This document shows, piece by piece, positions 35,793 through 45,285 of a DNA stretch of 64,000 nt. The stretch is taken from NCBI GenBank assembly GCA_963735025.1, contig CAVTJG010000012.1, positions 1-64,000 on the forward strand. The letters are read 5' to 3'. This stretch comes from JAABRB01 sp963735025 (GTDB lineage Bacteria; Pseudomonadota; Gammaproteobacteria; Burkholderiales; SG8-39). Every line of letters begins with the position of its first letter. Positions within the stretch are counted from its first letter, which is position 1. The notes under the pieces were generated by a model that was not told where the DNA came from, made no database searches, and saw only the letters and a program-made list of their open reading frames with translations. The translations under genes were made by a program, and so were the position numbers.

Positions 35793-37622
35793 TCACCTGC
35801 GGTCGTGATCTTGGCCGTGGTGGTGCCTCTTGCCCCACCGCCGCCTCGGCTCGCGCGCGTCGTAGACGATCTCGCCATCGACGACGGTGAGGATCGGACG
35901 GATGTTTCTCATCTCCGCGTCGCTGACCTCGAAGTAGTCTTTGTCCAGCACCACCAGGTCGGCAAGCTTGCCCACTTCGATCGAGCCGAGATCGTTCTCC
36001 CGGTTCAGGTACCAGGCATTGCCACGCGTGTACGCGTAGAGCGCCTGCTGGCGCGTGATCTGCTGCCCTGGATTGATCTGTAGCCCGTCGTAGTTCAGGC
36101 CAGTTGTCGCGTAGTGCAGCGCGTACCACGGATTGTGCGGCGCGATGTGCACGCCGTCCTCGTGCAGTCCGGCCGGGATGCCGCTCGCGATGATCCTAGG
36201 GAAGAAGGGACCCACTGGCGTCCCGTCCGCATTGGGGCTTTGTTGCCAACGGAAGCCGGACATGGAGACGCCGCAGTTGAGGTTTTTCAGCCGCGCGAGC
36301 TGCTCGGAAGTCGCGTTATCCACGTGCTGAAGGCCCCAGCGCAGCTCCTTGATTCCATAATCGGCATCCATCTGCTCGTACGTAATGACGACCTGCTCGA
36401 TGGCGGGCTCGTCGGCACGGGCATTCTCGTTGCGCCAGCGTGCCTCCGCACAGAGCCGCTGCGCTTCGTACCAGACGTCGTAACCCGCTGTCCCCTGGAA
36501 CGCAAACGGCGCCGCCCACTCTCCGATCGCGCCGGTGCGCAGCATGCCGTCGCCGAAGAACGGGAACTGGTTCTTCAGGCGCTCCCTCAGCTCGGGCAGC
36601 TGCTCATCGAGGCCGCCGAGGGCCGGGAGATTGCCCTGGTTGTGCAGGAAGTTCATCTGTAAGCGAACGAATGTCTCGCCCTCGCGATGCAAAGCGAGCC
36701 ACGCGTCGTACATCCGGAAATGATCGAGGTTCGCGAGGAAATGCGTGGGCTGCGGGTCGAGGGGTCCCGAGGCGACCGCGACCAGCGTCTGATCGAGATT
36801 CGCAGTGATGCCGACCTGCGCCGAGAATGCCATCGCGTCGAGGGTGCTCCGCTTCTTGTCCTCGAACGTCTGGCGCACACGCAAGTGATACAGCGCGACT
36901 CGAGCCGCGGCACCCGTGATCGAGCCGTCTGCGCCCACAATGACCGGCCCGGCAAGCGGCGAAACTACGGACTCGAAGAACGCCTTGCCGAGCGAATTGG
37001 TCGCACACGGTCCGCTGAAGTTCTGGAACAGGAATACCGGCCGGTCCGGCACAGCGGCGTCCAGCTCGGCGAGTGTCGGCAGGCGCCGCTCGGTCCACTG
37101 GCGCGGATTCCAGCCACCCATAGACGTGATGAACTCGTTCGGGGGCACATCGGGCCGCCGCGCCGCGAGCAACTCCTGGACTTCAGCGATGTTCGACGCG
37201 AGCTCGAGTTGTGCGACGTGATAGCCTGGCCGATTTGCGAGGCTCACGAAATGGGTGTGGCTCTCGATCAGTCCAGGGACCACGGTGCCGCCGCGGAGGT
37301 CGATGACCTTGCCACCGCTCCAGCCGCCTCTGCCGATTTCCACGAATCGACCGTCACGGATCGCGACCGAGCTCACGATCCGGTTTCCGTCATCCATCGT
37401 GTGGATCCTGCCGTTGACGAGCACAAGGTCTTCGGAGTGCGAACTCCCACCGCCACCTGTAGCTTCTGCAGTGCCGGGCGCGATCGCGGCTCCACCGCCC
37501 GCAAAGGCTGCAGCAACGCCAGCCGCACCGGCCTTGAGTGCGGTTCTTCGCGATACGCCGTCACCGCCACCAGCTTGTTTGGGGCTCGCCGTGCCTTTGT
37601 CTCGACGCTTGTCGTCCTTCAT
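35793..37622 (-). CDS. Tat-exported amidohydrolase, YtcJ-like
   Basis: 609 aa. The N-terminus has a twin-arginine motif (GVSRRTALKAGAAGVAAAFAGG, about residues 22-43). The catalytic domain begins DLVLVNGRIHTMDD, and VVPGLIESHTHFVSL carries the first metal-binding His-x-His. GLHEDGVHIAPHNPWYALHYA is typical of the YtcJ/amidohydrolase-3 group, and LGSIEVGKLADLVVLD closes the composite sandwich domain. It should hydrolyse an amide or ester outside the cytoplasm. GGAGGAG lies six bases before the ATG at 37622; the open frame runs 63 bases further but without support. The C-terminal tail is His/Arg-rich (GKRHHHGQDHD). Confidence 0.9.
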   Translation of the reverse strand: MKDDKRRDKGTASPKQAGGGDGVSRRTALKAGAAGVAAAFAGGGAAIAPGTAEATGGGGSSHSEDLVLVNGRIHTMDDGNRIVSSVAIRDGRFVEIGRGGWSGGKVIDLRGGTVVPGLIESHTHFVSLANRPGYHVAQLELASNIAEVQELLAARRPDVPPNEFITSMGGWNPRQWTERRLPTLAELDAAVPDRPVFLFQNFSGPCATNSLGKAFFESVVSPLAGPVIVGADGSITGAAARVALYHLRVRQTFEDKKRSTLDAMAFSAQVGITANLDQTLVAVASGPLDPQPTHFLANLDHFRMYDAWLALHREGETFVRLQMNFLHNQGNLPALGGLDEQLPELRERLKNQFPFFGDGMLRTGAIGEWAAPFAFQGTAGYDVWYEAQRLCAEARWRNENARADEPAIEQVVITYEQMDADYGIKELRWGLQHVDNATSEQLARLKNLNCGVSMSGFRWQQSPNADGTPVGPFFPRIIASGIPAGLHEDGVHIAPHNPWYALHYATTGLNYDGLQINPGQQITRQQALYAYTRGNAWYLNRENDLGSIEVGKLADLVVLDKDYFEVSDAEMRNIRPILTVVDGEIVYDAREPRRRWGKRHHHGQDHDRR

Positions 37623-38093
37623 AGGTGTCTCCTCCATTCTTGGTTTAGCGACCTCAGCCTGCCGTACGCTTGTATGCCAGCGCACAGCGGACTAACCGAA
37701 AGTCATATCTTCTCGAATGTTTCTCGCGCCTCACCGAGGCGTCCGGTAAACGCAAGACAAGGTCGCGCGCACTGAAGTTAGATCCTATTGAATGATTCAC
37801 AATATTGAGCAGCTGACGCAGGGGTGTCAATAAGCGATCTCGCCTAGCGTCGTCCCATGTTTCCCACCGCGCACGCGGCGTTTTGTTAACGTGCAATCTT
37901 GGCGTTGGTGGGCAGGTGCCCAAGCGCACCGCTCGCACATGAACCGCTATCGTAAGCGTCCTACTTCGAGGGTGAATTTGCAGGAGGTCGATCGCACGCG
38001 CTTGAAGGAACGCCTATCCGAGCGCACGTTCGACACTCGGCACTCGCCAACCGGCAGAAAATTCGACAGGCGAGCAGCTGATCGAGAAATGAG
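37623..38093. other. Intergenic stretch with candidate promoter
   Basis: 470 bases between the divergent amidohydrolase and PEP-CTERM remnant. Apart from the candidate minus-strand promoter at 37801-37830, no supported gene or repeat was found. No signal-peptide-coding piece for the PEP-CTERM frame is seen. Confidence 0.35.
37801..37830 (-). promoter_or_regulatory. Candidate sigma-70 promoter for the YtcJ-like amidohydrolase
   Basis: On the minus strand TTGACA (37830-37825) is followed after 18 bases by AATATT, four of six matches to TATAAT. It would start transcription about 170 bases before the amidohydrolase ATG. The -35 box is perfect, but the spacing and -10 are only fair. Confidence 0.35.
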
Positions 38094-38786
38094 GTGCAGA
38101 AGACGGTCCAATTCGGTTGCTGCACTCTTGGGCGCACTGGACACGAGATCGCGGGCGGGTTGGGCGGTGGGAGGGACGCACGTACGATCTACGAGAGCCT
38201 CCTGATCGATTTTGGCACGCGAGGTACCGACGCCCAGACAGATTTCGGAAAACGTGGCTATGAGATGTGGAACGGCGGGGTCGGCGATTCCTTTCTCGCA
38301 GTCGATCTGTACGTTAATAGCTTCTCTGGCGTCAATCAGCTGACACTTGCGGTGGCGACAGCAAGCGGGAGCCAGTCGGCGCTGGTGAACGGCGGCGGGT
38401 TGACGCTCGCCGCGCTCGCCGGCGTGCACCTGATCGTTTTCAGGTTCGATTTCGATCCTACCGCCCCCGATGTCGTGAGTGTCTTCCTCGATCCGGTCGA
38501 CTCAACCGAAAGCAACTACACCCCGGCGGCATCGATCTCGGTCGCAAATTCGGACCTGCTCTTGACGCATCACGGCGTTCTTTCCGAGTTCACGTTCTCA
38601 GGCGCCGGCCAAATCCCCGGAGCCTTCGACGAACTTCGCTGGGGCGACACCTTCGCCGACGTGACGCCGTTTCTGCGAGCCGAAGTACCCGAGCCAGGCA
38701 CGATGGCACTGATCGTCTCGGGTCTGGCGGGCATCGGCTTCTGGCGGCGCCAGCGTTCCGAGTCAATCAAAGCGCCAGGTCGCTGA
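38094..38786 (+). pseudogene. PEP-CTERM protein lacking its signal peptide
   Basis: 230 aa open frame. The C-terminus is a textbook exosortase target: VPEPGTMALIVSGLAGIGFWRRQR, that is Pro-Glu-Pro, a hydrophobic helix and a basic end. The middle is a beta-rich extracellular-type domain (TLAVATASGSQSALVNGGG, VHLIVFRFDFDPTAPDVVSVFLDP). A PEP-CTERM protein needs an N-terminal Sec signal, but this frame begins at GTG with MQKTVQFGCCTLGRTG and no hydrophobic leader, and none was found in other frames upstream. The gene is therefore probably 5'-truncated. It implies that an exosortase exists elsewhere in the genome. Confidence 0.7.
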
Positions 38787-38876
38787 CGCCAGCAACGTCA
38801 TCCCGACAAGCTGGGCGCCTCCCTTCGCAGAGTTCGACGGCAAGCTTCGCCACGACCTGTTTCGTAACTCGGAATA

Positions 38877-38918
38877 CAGCAGCGCCGCGAAGGGACGGCG
38901 CCCCGCTCGGCGCTGCTG
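38877..38918. terminator. Inverted repeat in a convergent junction
   Basis: CAGCAGCGCCG and CGGCGCTGCTG form a perfect 11-bp stem with a 20-base loop, placed between the PEP-CTERM gene and the convergent amidohydrolase. T-runs are weak on both sides (CCCTTTTATT on the plus side), so it may act as a bidirectional terminator or an mRNA-stabilising hairpin. Confidence 0.5.
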
Positions 38919-38931
38919 CAACGATTCCCTT

Positions 38932-40575
38932 TTATTGGCTGCCGAACAGGTTCTGCTCGATATCAGCCTTGGCGAAGACGTAATCGCGCGAGTTCTCAAG
39001 CTCCCGACTCAGCTTGCGCAAATCGACATCGAGGAGCTGCCCCTTCCACTTGCGAATCTTGCCGCCCACGATCACGGTTTCGACGTTGGTGCGGTCCATC
39101 AGCGAGACGACAGCCCCCGGAACATTGTTGAGCGGCGCCACGTTGATCTTGGTTGCGTCGAGGATAATGATGTCGGCCTCCTTGCCCGGCGTGAGTGATC
39201 CGACCTTGCCGTCGAGCCGCAGCGCCTTTGCGCCGTTTATGGTCCCGTAACGCAGCACGTCTCGGGTCGTCAGCAGTGGCGGCAAGTCGAGCGCCGGCGT
39301 CGGCCACTGGTTGGGCGGATAGAAATCGCCCTGCTCCAGCACCATCTGGTTCACCACCATGCGTTGCATGTTCATTGTGGAGCGCATCTGGGTGAAGAAA
39401 TCCGCGGTCAAGGTGCATTCCACGTCCACGCTGAGCGATGGCTCCATCCCCAGCTGTTGCATCTTGATGATCGGGGGGGTGCCATGGCGCATGTTCATCT
39501 CGATCGGGAAAGCGATGGAGACCTGTGCGCCGACCTCCTTGACCTTCTGCCAGGCTGGGTCGGCCATCCCCGTCATGTGGATGAACAGGTTGTCCGGTCC
39601 GATCCCGATGTTGCCGTTGCCACCTGTTCCAGCAGCGAGCGCATCAAATATCGGCCGGATACCGAACGGAGAAAGGATATGCGCCGCGATCTGGAGGTCG
39701 AGTTGCCGCCCGATCGTCCAGGATTTGTCGGTCGTCGCATCACCAAGGTAGACCTCGCCGCCCATGATCATATGGACGAGCTGGTCGCTCGACGAGAACC
39801 ACTTGCTCTTGAGGCGGGGCGCATCGGTTGGATACTTGTTGTCGGGATTGGTACCGAGAATGTTGGCACCTGCGCTTTCAAAATAGCCGAAGGCGGCACG
39901 TCGCCCCGTGTTGAACAGCGCCTCGACGGCGGCGTCCGAGTGCTGGGGAGAATGATGAATCTGCGAAACGTCATGTACTGTCGTGACACCGTCGTCGAGC
40001 TGGCTCAATCCCGCAAACAGCTCGTTGATGTACACGTCCTGCGGACGGTACACGGGGGCAAACTTCAGCAGAATGAATTCGAAGTAGGTGGTACTCCCGC
40101 TCGTCGAGTTTGACCCGTCGTTGATCAATATTCCATCGGCGAGGAAGCTGCGCAGCACCGTCTCGAACTGATGGTGGTGCGTATCGATGAACCCGGGCAT
40201 GACGATGCGCCCGCGCGCGTCGATCTCCGACGCGCCGCCAGCGTGCAGATTCGGACCAACGGCGAGGATTTTCTTGCCCTCGATCAGCACGTCGGCCTTC
40301 GGAAAATCCCCGACCTTCGGGTCCATCGACATCACGGCGCCGCCGCGAATGATGTAGCGTCGCTTGTGTTTTCCGCTATCGTTGGGCGCGTCATCGTGAT
40401 CGCGGCGGTCGTCGTCGCGGTCGTTGTCGTGCGCTCCGGCAGAGCGTGACGCGAATAGATTCAGACCTGCGGCGCCCGCCCCGAGCGCCGTCGACGCTTT
40501 CAGAAAATCGCGCCGCGAACCGATCGGCGCATTCGCATGGTCCTGCGGCTTTCCTTCATCGCACAGCTTGCACAT
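38932..40575 (-). CDS. Tat-exported amidohydrolase of the TrzA/AtzA-like group
   Basis: 547 aa. A cysteine pair at the very start (MCKLCDEG) precedes a twin-arginine signal (GSRRDFLKASTALGAGAAGL, residues 19-38) and a charged linker rich in Asp/Arg/His (about 50-70). The amidohydrolase core follows: RIVMPGFIDTHHHQFETVLR with the metal His cluster, DGVTTVHDVSQIHH, and GSLTPGKEADIIILDATK near the end. GGGGGAGAG precedes the ATG. Probably acts on cyclic amides, triazine- or nucleobase-like compounds in the periplasm. It is not closely similar to the other Tat amidohydrolase at 35793, so the pair is not a recent duplication. Confidence 0.9.
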   Translation of the reverse strand: MCKLCDEGKPQDHANAPIGSRRDFLKASTALGAGAAGLNLFASRSAGAHDNDRDDDRRDHDDAPNDSGKHKRRYIIRGGAVMSMDPKVGDFPKADVLIEGKKILAVGPNLHAGGASEIDARGRIVMPGFIDTHHHQFETVLRSFLADGILINDGSNSTSGSTTYFEFILLKFAPVYRPQDVYINELFAGLSQLDDGVTTVHDVSQIHHSPQHSDAAVEALFNTGRRAAFGYFESAGANILGTNPDNKYPTDAPRLKSKWFSSSDQLVHMIMGGEVYLGDATTDKSWTIGRQLDLQIAAHILSPFGIRPIFDALAAGTGGNGNIGIGPDNLFIHMTGMADPAWQKVKEVGAQVSIAFPIEMNMRHGTPPIIKMQQLGMEPSLSVDVECTLTADFFTQMRSTMNMQRMVVNQMVLEQGDFYPPNQWPTPALDLPPLLTTRDVLRYGTINGAKALRLDGKVGSLTPGKEADIIILDATKINVAPLNNVPGAVVSLMDRTNVETVIVGGKIRKWKGQLLDVDLRKLSRELENSRDYVFAKADIEQNLFGSQ

Positions 40576-40824
40576 TTTCTTCTCTCCCCCAAGATGAGTG
40601 ATGCGGTTTGGCGACTACTCGGGCCATTCTTGCGCCGATTAACGCCAGTGTAAATCCGATCTTCAGAGGGCGCCCACGACGATGGGACGGAGATGAAGTG
40701 GGCAGTCGTCCCGAACATTCCGCTCGGGCGTGTGGGATAAATCGGCGTTGCGTTGCACAAAAGGCGTGGCGCCCTCCGATCGCTACCGGGGTAACGCCGA
40801 TCGGTCGGATTTACGACTCGCTGC

Positions 40825-41718
40825 CTACGGAAGACGGACCTCCAACAGCTTGACCAGTGCGTGCAATACACGATTCACGGGTGTCGCGATTCCTAGCGCG
40901 TCGCCTGTGCGCACAACGTAGCCGTTCAGGTGATCGATCTCGGAGGGCTTGCCGCGTGCCAGGTCCTGGGCCGTGGAGGAGGACTGGGTGGGCATCGTTT
41001 GCGCGATGCGCTGCACGGATTCCCACACATCGTCAGGCACGGTCACTCCCCCGGCTCGCGCAACCGCAAGGCATTCCTGCACCACGTCGCGCATCACCGC
41101 CTCGATGCCCTCCCCTTGCACGAGGCGTCCGTAAGGCAACTGGGAGATGGCCGAAAGGGCGTTATAGGCACAATTCAGGATCAGCTTCTCCCAAAGCGCA
41201 CCCGCCACGTTGTCGGAGACCTGTACCGGCACGTCTGCACCCGCGAACAGCGTGACGAGTTTGTTACTGCTGGCCGCACGCCCGATGACGAGTTCGCCTC
41301 GACCATGGTGCTTGACGTGGCCCGGTCCCGCCATTTCGGAGGCGACATAGACGACGGCTGGGCAGATCTCCTGCCGCAGCGCGGCTTGCAGTCGATCGAT
41401 ATTGTCGACACCATTCTGCAAACTGACGATCACTGCATCGTCTCGCAGATGCGGCGCGATTTCCGCGGCGGCGCTTGCCGTATCCGTGGACTTGACGCAG
41501 AAGAGCACGACCTTCGCGTCCCGTACGGCACTGGCGTCGGTGCTGGCTGCCATGGGAACGTGCGCTTGGAACGATTGTGTATCCATGAACAGGCCGTTTT
41601 GACGCACCGCCTCGACGTGCGTGGGCCGTCCGATCAAAGTCACCGCGTGACCTGCGCGCGCCAGCATGCCGCCGTAGTAGCAGCCGACTGCCCCTGCACC
41701 CATCACCGCGATTTTCAT
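40825..41718 (-). CDS. 2-dehydropantoate 2-reductase-like protein (PanE/ApbA)
   Basis: 297 aa, the usual family length. It opens with MKIAVMGAGAVGCYYGGMLARAGH (GxGxxG NADP fold), then VVLFCVKSTDT and SLQNGVDN. The C-terminal helical domain has WEKLILNCAYNALSAI with the catalytic lysine and SSTAQDLARGKPSEIDHLNGYVV with the substrate-binding Ser and Asn/Glu. It reduces ketopantoate or a similar 2-oxo acid with NADPH. Cytosolic. Proteobacteria often have several such paralogues and this one is not next to other pantothenate genes, so its substrate may differ. Confidence 0.9.
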   Translation of the reverse strand: MKIAVMGAGAVGCYYGGMLARAGHAVTLIGRPTHVEAVRQNGLFMDTQSFQAHVPMAASTDASAVRDAKVVLFCVKSTDTASAAAEIAPHLRDDAVIVSLQNGVDNIDRLQAALRQEICPAVVYVASEMAGPGHVKHHGRGELVIGRAASSNKLVTLFAGADVPVQVSDNVAGALWEKLILNCAYNALSAISQLPYGRLVQGEGIEAVMRDVVQECLAVARAGGVTVPDDVWESVQRIAQTMPTQSSSTAQDLARGKPSEIDHLNGYVVRTGDALGIATPVNRVLHALVKLLEVRLP

Positions 41719-41901
41719 TGCGCCTGCACCCCTTGCAACGTGCCGGCATATCTCGTGCCACGCAAATAGGTACTGCGCATCATGTCGGCCACCCCCGACA
41801 TTCGAACTTTGTGAACTTGATGCAGTCCACGGCAGACGGACACAACGATGTCCGCTACGCTATCGACGTTGGTGCACAACGCCTGAAAGGAGGCTATCCG
41901 C

Positions 41902-42933
41902 ATGGCAAAGTCCCAAGGAAAGGCAAAGAACATCTGTTTCGACAGGTTGCTTCCACTCGACACGCGCAGGCCGCAACGTACGGTCATGACACGGTCGGGC
42001 CGCGAACGTGCGATAAGCCTGATCGGCAAGCAGTGGGTGAACGGCAGCAACATACTGATCCGATTCATGAGCGGTACGCAGGCCCAGAAGGACATGGTGC
42101 AGCGGTTCGCACCCACGTGGACCGAGTTCGCGAATCTGACCTTCGAATTCACGGACGACCCCCGCGCCGAGATCCGTGTCACCTTCGATCCGAATGATGG
42201 CGCCTGGTCCTATGTCGGCACCGACAACCTGGGGATACCGCTGCACGCGGCCACCCTGAATCTGGGCTGGCAGGACCAGGGCGTGATTTTGCACGAGTTC
42301 GGTCACATGGTCGGACTCAGTCACGAGCATCAGAATCCGGATGGTGGGATCGAGTGGAATGAGGCGGCAGTGATCGCGGACCTGTCAGGGCCGCCCAATT
42401 ACTGGGACGAGGCAACGATCCGCCACAACGTCCTCGACAAGTACCGGGCCGATCAGCTCCTCGGGACGGAGTTCGACCCGGACTCGGTCATGCTCTACGA
42501 GTTCCCGGATTCGTGGACCAGGAACATGGGCGCGACCCACGGCAACGACGACCTCTCGAAGCAGGACCGGCAATTCGTGATGAGCGAGAAGATGTATCCC
42601 GGCCGCAAGTCCCCGCAGGAGACGGCCGTCGACCTGGCGGTCTGCGCCGCGACCACCGCCGCGATCTCGTCCGGAGGCGAGGAGGATCTGTACCGGTTCG
42701 AGGTCAAAAAGCAAGGTGTGCACATCATCGAAACGACGGGCTCCACGGACGTTGTCATGTCGTTGTTCGGGCCGGACAGTCCGACGAAGCTGGTCGCGGA
42801 GGACGATGATGGAGGCGCCGCTACCAACTCTCGCATCAGCGCCGCATTGGCGCCGGGCAAGTACTACGCCCGCGTTCGACACTACAACCCCGCCAGCACG
42901 GGCGAGTACCGCATCATGGTGACGGCGGTATAG
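41902..42933 (+). CDS. Astacin-like (M12A) metalloprotease with PPC domain
   Basis: 343 aa. The zinc site HEFGHMVGLSHEHQ has His131, Glu132, His135 and His141, and SVMLYEFPDSW after it fits the metzincin Met-turn region. Residues about 20-235 form the protease domain. Residues 245-343 (SSGGEEDLYRFEVKKQGVHII to YARVRHYNPASTGEYRI) are a bacterial pre-peptidase C-terminal (PPC) beta-sandwich. There is no Sec or Tat signal and no propeptide of the usual type, so export, if any, needs another route. GGAGG lies eight bases before the ATG. It faces the unknown helical protein at 43004. Confidence 0.88.
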   Translation: MAKSQGKAKNICFDRLLPLDTRRPQRTVMTRSGRERAISLIGKQWVNGSNILIRFMSGTQAQKDMVQRFAPTWTEFANLTFEFTDDPRAEIRVTFDPNDGAWSYVGTDNLGIPLHAATLNLGWQDQGVILHEFGHMVGLSHEHQNPDGGIEWNEAAVIADLSGPPNYWDEATIRHNVLDKYRADQLLGTEFDPDSVMLYEFPDSWTRNMGATHGNDDLSKQDRQFVMSEKMYPGRKSPQETAVDLAVCAATTAAISSGGEEDLYRFEVKKQGVHIIETTGSTDVVMSLFGPDSPTKLVAEDDDGGAATNSRISAALAPGKYYARVRHYNPASTGEYRIMVTAV

Positions 42934-43003
42934 GGCGCGGTCGAAGGCGCACCCGCGCGCGCAGGAAACGGTGCCGTGAGACCCAAACGCGCGGGGCGCT
43001 CAA

Positions 43004-43768
43004 TCAGATTTCGACGTTCTTGATGAAGTCGGAGACGAAAGGAGTGACGCGATCGGCAAGCGCGTCCTTGGCACTGTTCAGGCGCTCCAGGCTCACTGCG
43101 AGCTTGGCTTCGGCCTTCTTGATCTCCGCGCTCTCTTCCGAGGACTTGAAGAACAGTACCTGGGTGATCGTTCGCTGCGCCTTGATGCCGAAGCACAGCA
43201 GCGAGATCTGCGGTTGACCGTTCGCGTCGGCGTCCACGTAACCCACCTGGAACTTCGCGCCGTCCGCATGCTGACTCGCCTGGTCGAACAGCGTGATCCA
43301 CGGCCGGGACTTGTCCATCTGCTGCAGACCCTGAAAGATCGAAATCACGATCGAAGCGGCGGCCACATGCGGGCCGAGCATCGCCGTGATCACGGGAATG
43401 AGCGCCTCGTGCATGTCGAGCTGCTGGTTGTCCACCTGCTGGCGACGAAAATCGAAGTCCTTGATCTGCCAGCCGATGTTCTGCAGCACCTCGACATATT
43501 TGTTATACCAATCGAGGACGTCCCCCACCCCGCCGGTCGCCTTGTTGGCGGCGAGCTGCGCGAGAAGAATGCCGTCCGAGATTGCGGTGCGAAGATCCGG
43601 CGTCACGGCCTCCGTGAACTCGGCGATCTGTCCGCCGATTGCGACCGCCTGCTTCTGATTCGAGAAAATAGGCGCACGCGCGCTCTCGAACGCCGGCCCG
43701 GCCGGCGCTTCCGGCAGAACGATGCCAAGCACATATTCACGCGCTGATTTTGCTAATGTTCTAGCCAT
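43004..43768 (-). CDS. Unknown predominantly helical protein
   Basis: Not recognised. 254 aa without signal peptide. Residues 35-105 are helical (SDGILLAQLAANKATGGVGDVLDWYNKYVEVL). A hydrophobic helix at about 128-147 (MLGPHVAAASIVISIFQGLQQ) comes next, followed by a beta-hairpin-like stretch (FQVGYVDADANGQPQISLLCFGIKAQ). A charged C-terminal helix (EESAEIKKAEAKLAVSLERLNSAKDAL) ends the protein. One hydrophobic helix plus a beta hairpin inside a helical bundle is reminiscent of alpha-helical pore-forming proteins, but this is only a shape argument. Its stop lies about 70 bases from that of the convergent metalloprotease. Confidence 0.65.
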   Translation of the reverse strand: MARTLAKSAREYVLGIVLPEAPAGPAFESARAPIFSNQKQAVAIGGQIAEFTEAVTPDLRTAISDGILLAQLAANKATGGVGDVLDWYNKYVEVLQNIGWQIKDFDFRRQQVDNQQLDMHEALIPVITAMLGPHVAAASIVISIFQGLQQMDKSRPWITLFDQASQHADGAKFQVGYVDADANGQPQISLLCFGIKAQRTITQVLFFKSSEESAEIKKAEAKLAVSLERLNSAKDALADRVTPFVSDFIKNVEI

Positions 43769-43906
43769 TGCCGCCCCTGGATCTCGATATCGAAGATGAG
43801 CAAACTTAACGCATGCGGCGCTTGCAACACAAACCAGTTCCGGCGGGATAGGCCATTCGGCCTATCCGTTCTCGCTGGCCCGCGGCGATCTGCAAACCTT
43901 GCAACC

Positions 43907-44623
43907 TCAGAAGGTTGCCCGGCCCCCGGAGATGTCGAAAACCCCTCCGGTCGAAAACGAACAGTCCTCGCTCGCGAGCCAGCCGACGAGCGCCGCGATC
44001 TCGTCGACGTTCACGAAGCGGTTCATGGGAATCTTCGAGAGCATGTACTGGATGTGGCTTTCGGTCATCTGGTCGAAAATCGCCGTCTTCGCCGCAGCCG
44101 GCGTCACGCAGTTCACCAGGACGCCCGCCTGCGCCAGTTCCTTGCCAAGCGACTTGGTCAGCGAGATCACACCGGCTTTCGATGCTGAGTAGGCGACCGC
44201 GTTGGGATTGCCCTCCTTGCCGGCGACCGATGCGATGTTCACGATCCGGCCGTACCCGGCTTTCACCATGTGAGGCGCGACCGCGCGGCAGCACAGGAAC
44301 TGGCTGGTCAGGTTGATTCGCAGCACGCGCTCCCACTCGTCGATCGGGTAATCGACGGTCGGTGCATTCAATCCGGCGATCCCGGCGTTGTTGACGAGAA
44401 CGTCAATCTTGCCGAGTTCGCGCAGCGCCGCTCGCGTGGCCTCCGCCACGGCGTCAGGATCGGTGACGTCGACCTTTTTTGCACCGTCCTTCTTTGCGTC
44501 GTCAAGGTCCCATACCGTGACACGCGCGCCCGAGGCGCTCAGCCGCTTGGCGATCGCAGCGCCGATTCCCTGGGCACCACCGGTGACAATCGCGGTGCGA
44601 CCCGAAAACTCCAGCTTGTTCAT
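43907..44623 (-). CDS. Short-chain dehydrogenase/reductase (FabG-like)
   Basis: 238 aa. The N-terminal TGGAQGIG cofactor motif (about residues 14-21), NNAG (about 81-84), and the Ser/Tyr/Lys catalytic set in NIASVAGKEG and YSASKAG mark a classical SDR. An acidic residue after strand 2 (VWDLDD) suggests NAD rather than NADP. The C-terminal FSTGGVFDISGGRATF is the usual end. It probably oxidises or reduces a hydroxyl or keto group of a small acid or alcohol. Divergent from the tctBA pair by about 200 bases. Confidence 0.9.
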   Translation of the reverse strand: MNKLEFSGRTAIVTGGAQGIGAAIAKRLSASGARVTVWDLDDAKKDGAKKVDVTDPDAVAEATRAALRELGKIDVLVNNAGIAGLNAPTVDYPIDEWERVLRINLTSQFLCCRAVAPHMVKAGYGRIVNIASVAGKEGNPNAVAYSASKAGVISLTKSLGKELAQAGVLVNCVTPAAAKTAIFDQMTESHIQYMLSKIPMNRFVNVDEIAALVGWLASEDCSFSTGGVFDISGGRATF

Positions 44624-44829
44624 GACGAAGCCTGCATTGCCAACTCACCTCCAGGAGTACGCGAGACAAGAAGATCGACGGAGCTACCGAGAACGCTCGT
44701 GATTATCGGGCATTTGTTTTCGATCCGCTGGACTCCCTGGAGCCTCGATTCGCGCAGAACGCGAATGGAGGGTGAACCCGTATCGCCTTTGGTAGCATAC
44801 GTGGCCCGCTCGGTGGTGGGAGGAGACTC

Positions 44830-45285
44830 ATGGAAGCATTCCGCACCAAGGACTTCTGGGCGGGACTGATGTTCATCGCGTTCGGCGTGGCATTCATCGT
44901 CGTCGCGCAGAACTATTCGATGGGCACCACCGTGCGGATGGGGCCTGCGTATTTTCCGATCGTCCTCGGCGGGCTGCTGACCCTGCTCGGCGCCGTGATC
45001 GGCGGCCGCTCAATTTTCGTCGCCGGCGCGCGCCTGGCTCACTTTGCGCCGCGCCCGATCATCCTGATTTTGCTCTCCGTCGTGCTCTTCGCCGTCACAC
45101 TTCGGCCGCTCGGACTGGTCGGGGCGACACTGCTGCTAATCGTGGTCGGCGCCTTCGCGGGCGAAGATTTTTTCTGGAAAGAGGTGGCGATCCTCTATCT
45201 CGTGCTGATTGCATTCTCCGTAGGCGCGTTCTACTACGGACTCGGCATGCCATTTCAGCTCTGGCCCGCGTACTACCAGGGCTGA
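44830..45285 (+). CDS. tctB: TTT transporter small membrane subunit TctB (second locus)
   Basis: 151 aa with four hydrophobic helices (DFWAGLMFIAFGVAFIVVAQNY at the start is typical of TctB). GGTGGGAGGAG lies upstream of the ATG. Followed directly by tctA: its TGA is adjacent to the GTG of the next gene. Confidence 0.88.
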   Translation: MEAFRTKDFWAGLMFIAFGVAFIVVAQNYSMGTTVRMGPAYFPIVLGGLLTLLGAVIGGRSIFVAGARLAHFAPRPIILILLSVVLFAVTLRPLGLVGATLLLIVVGAFAGEDFFWKEVAILYLVLIAFSVGAFYYGLGMPFQLWPAYYQG

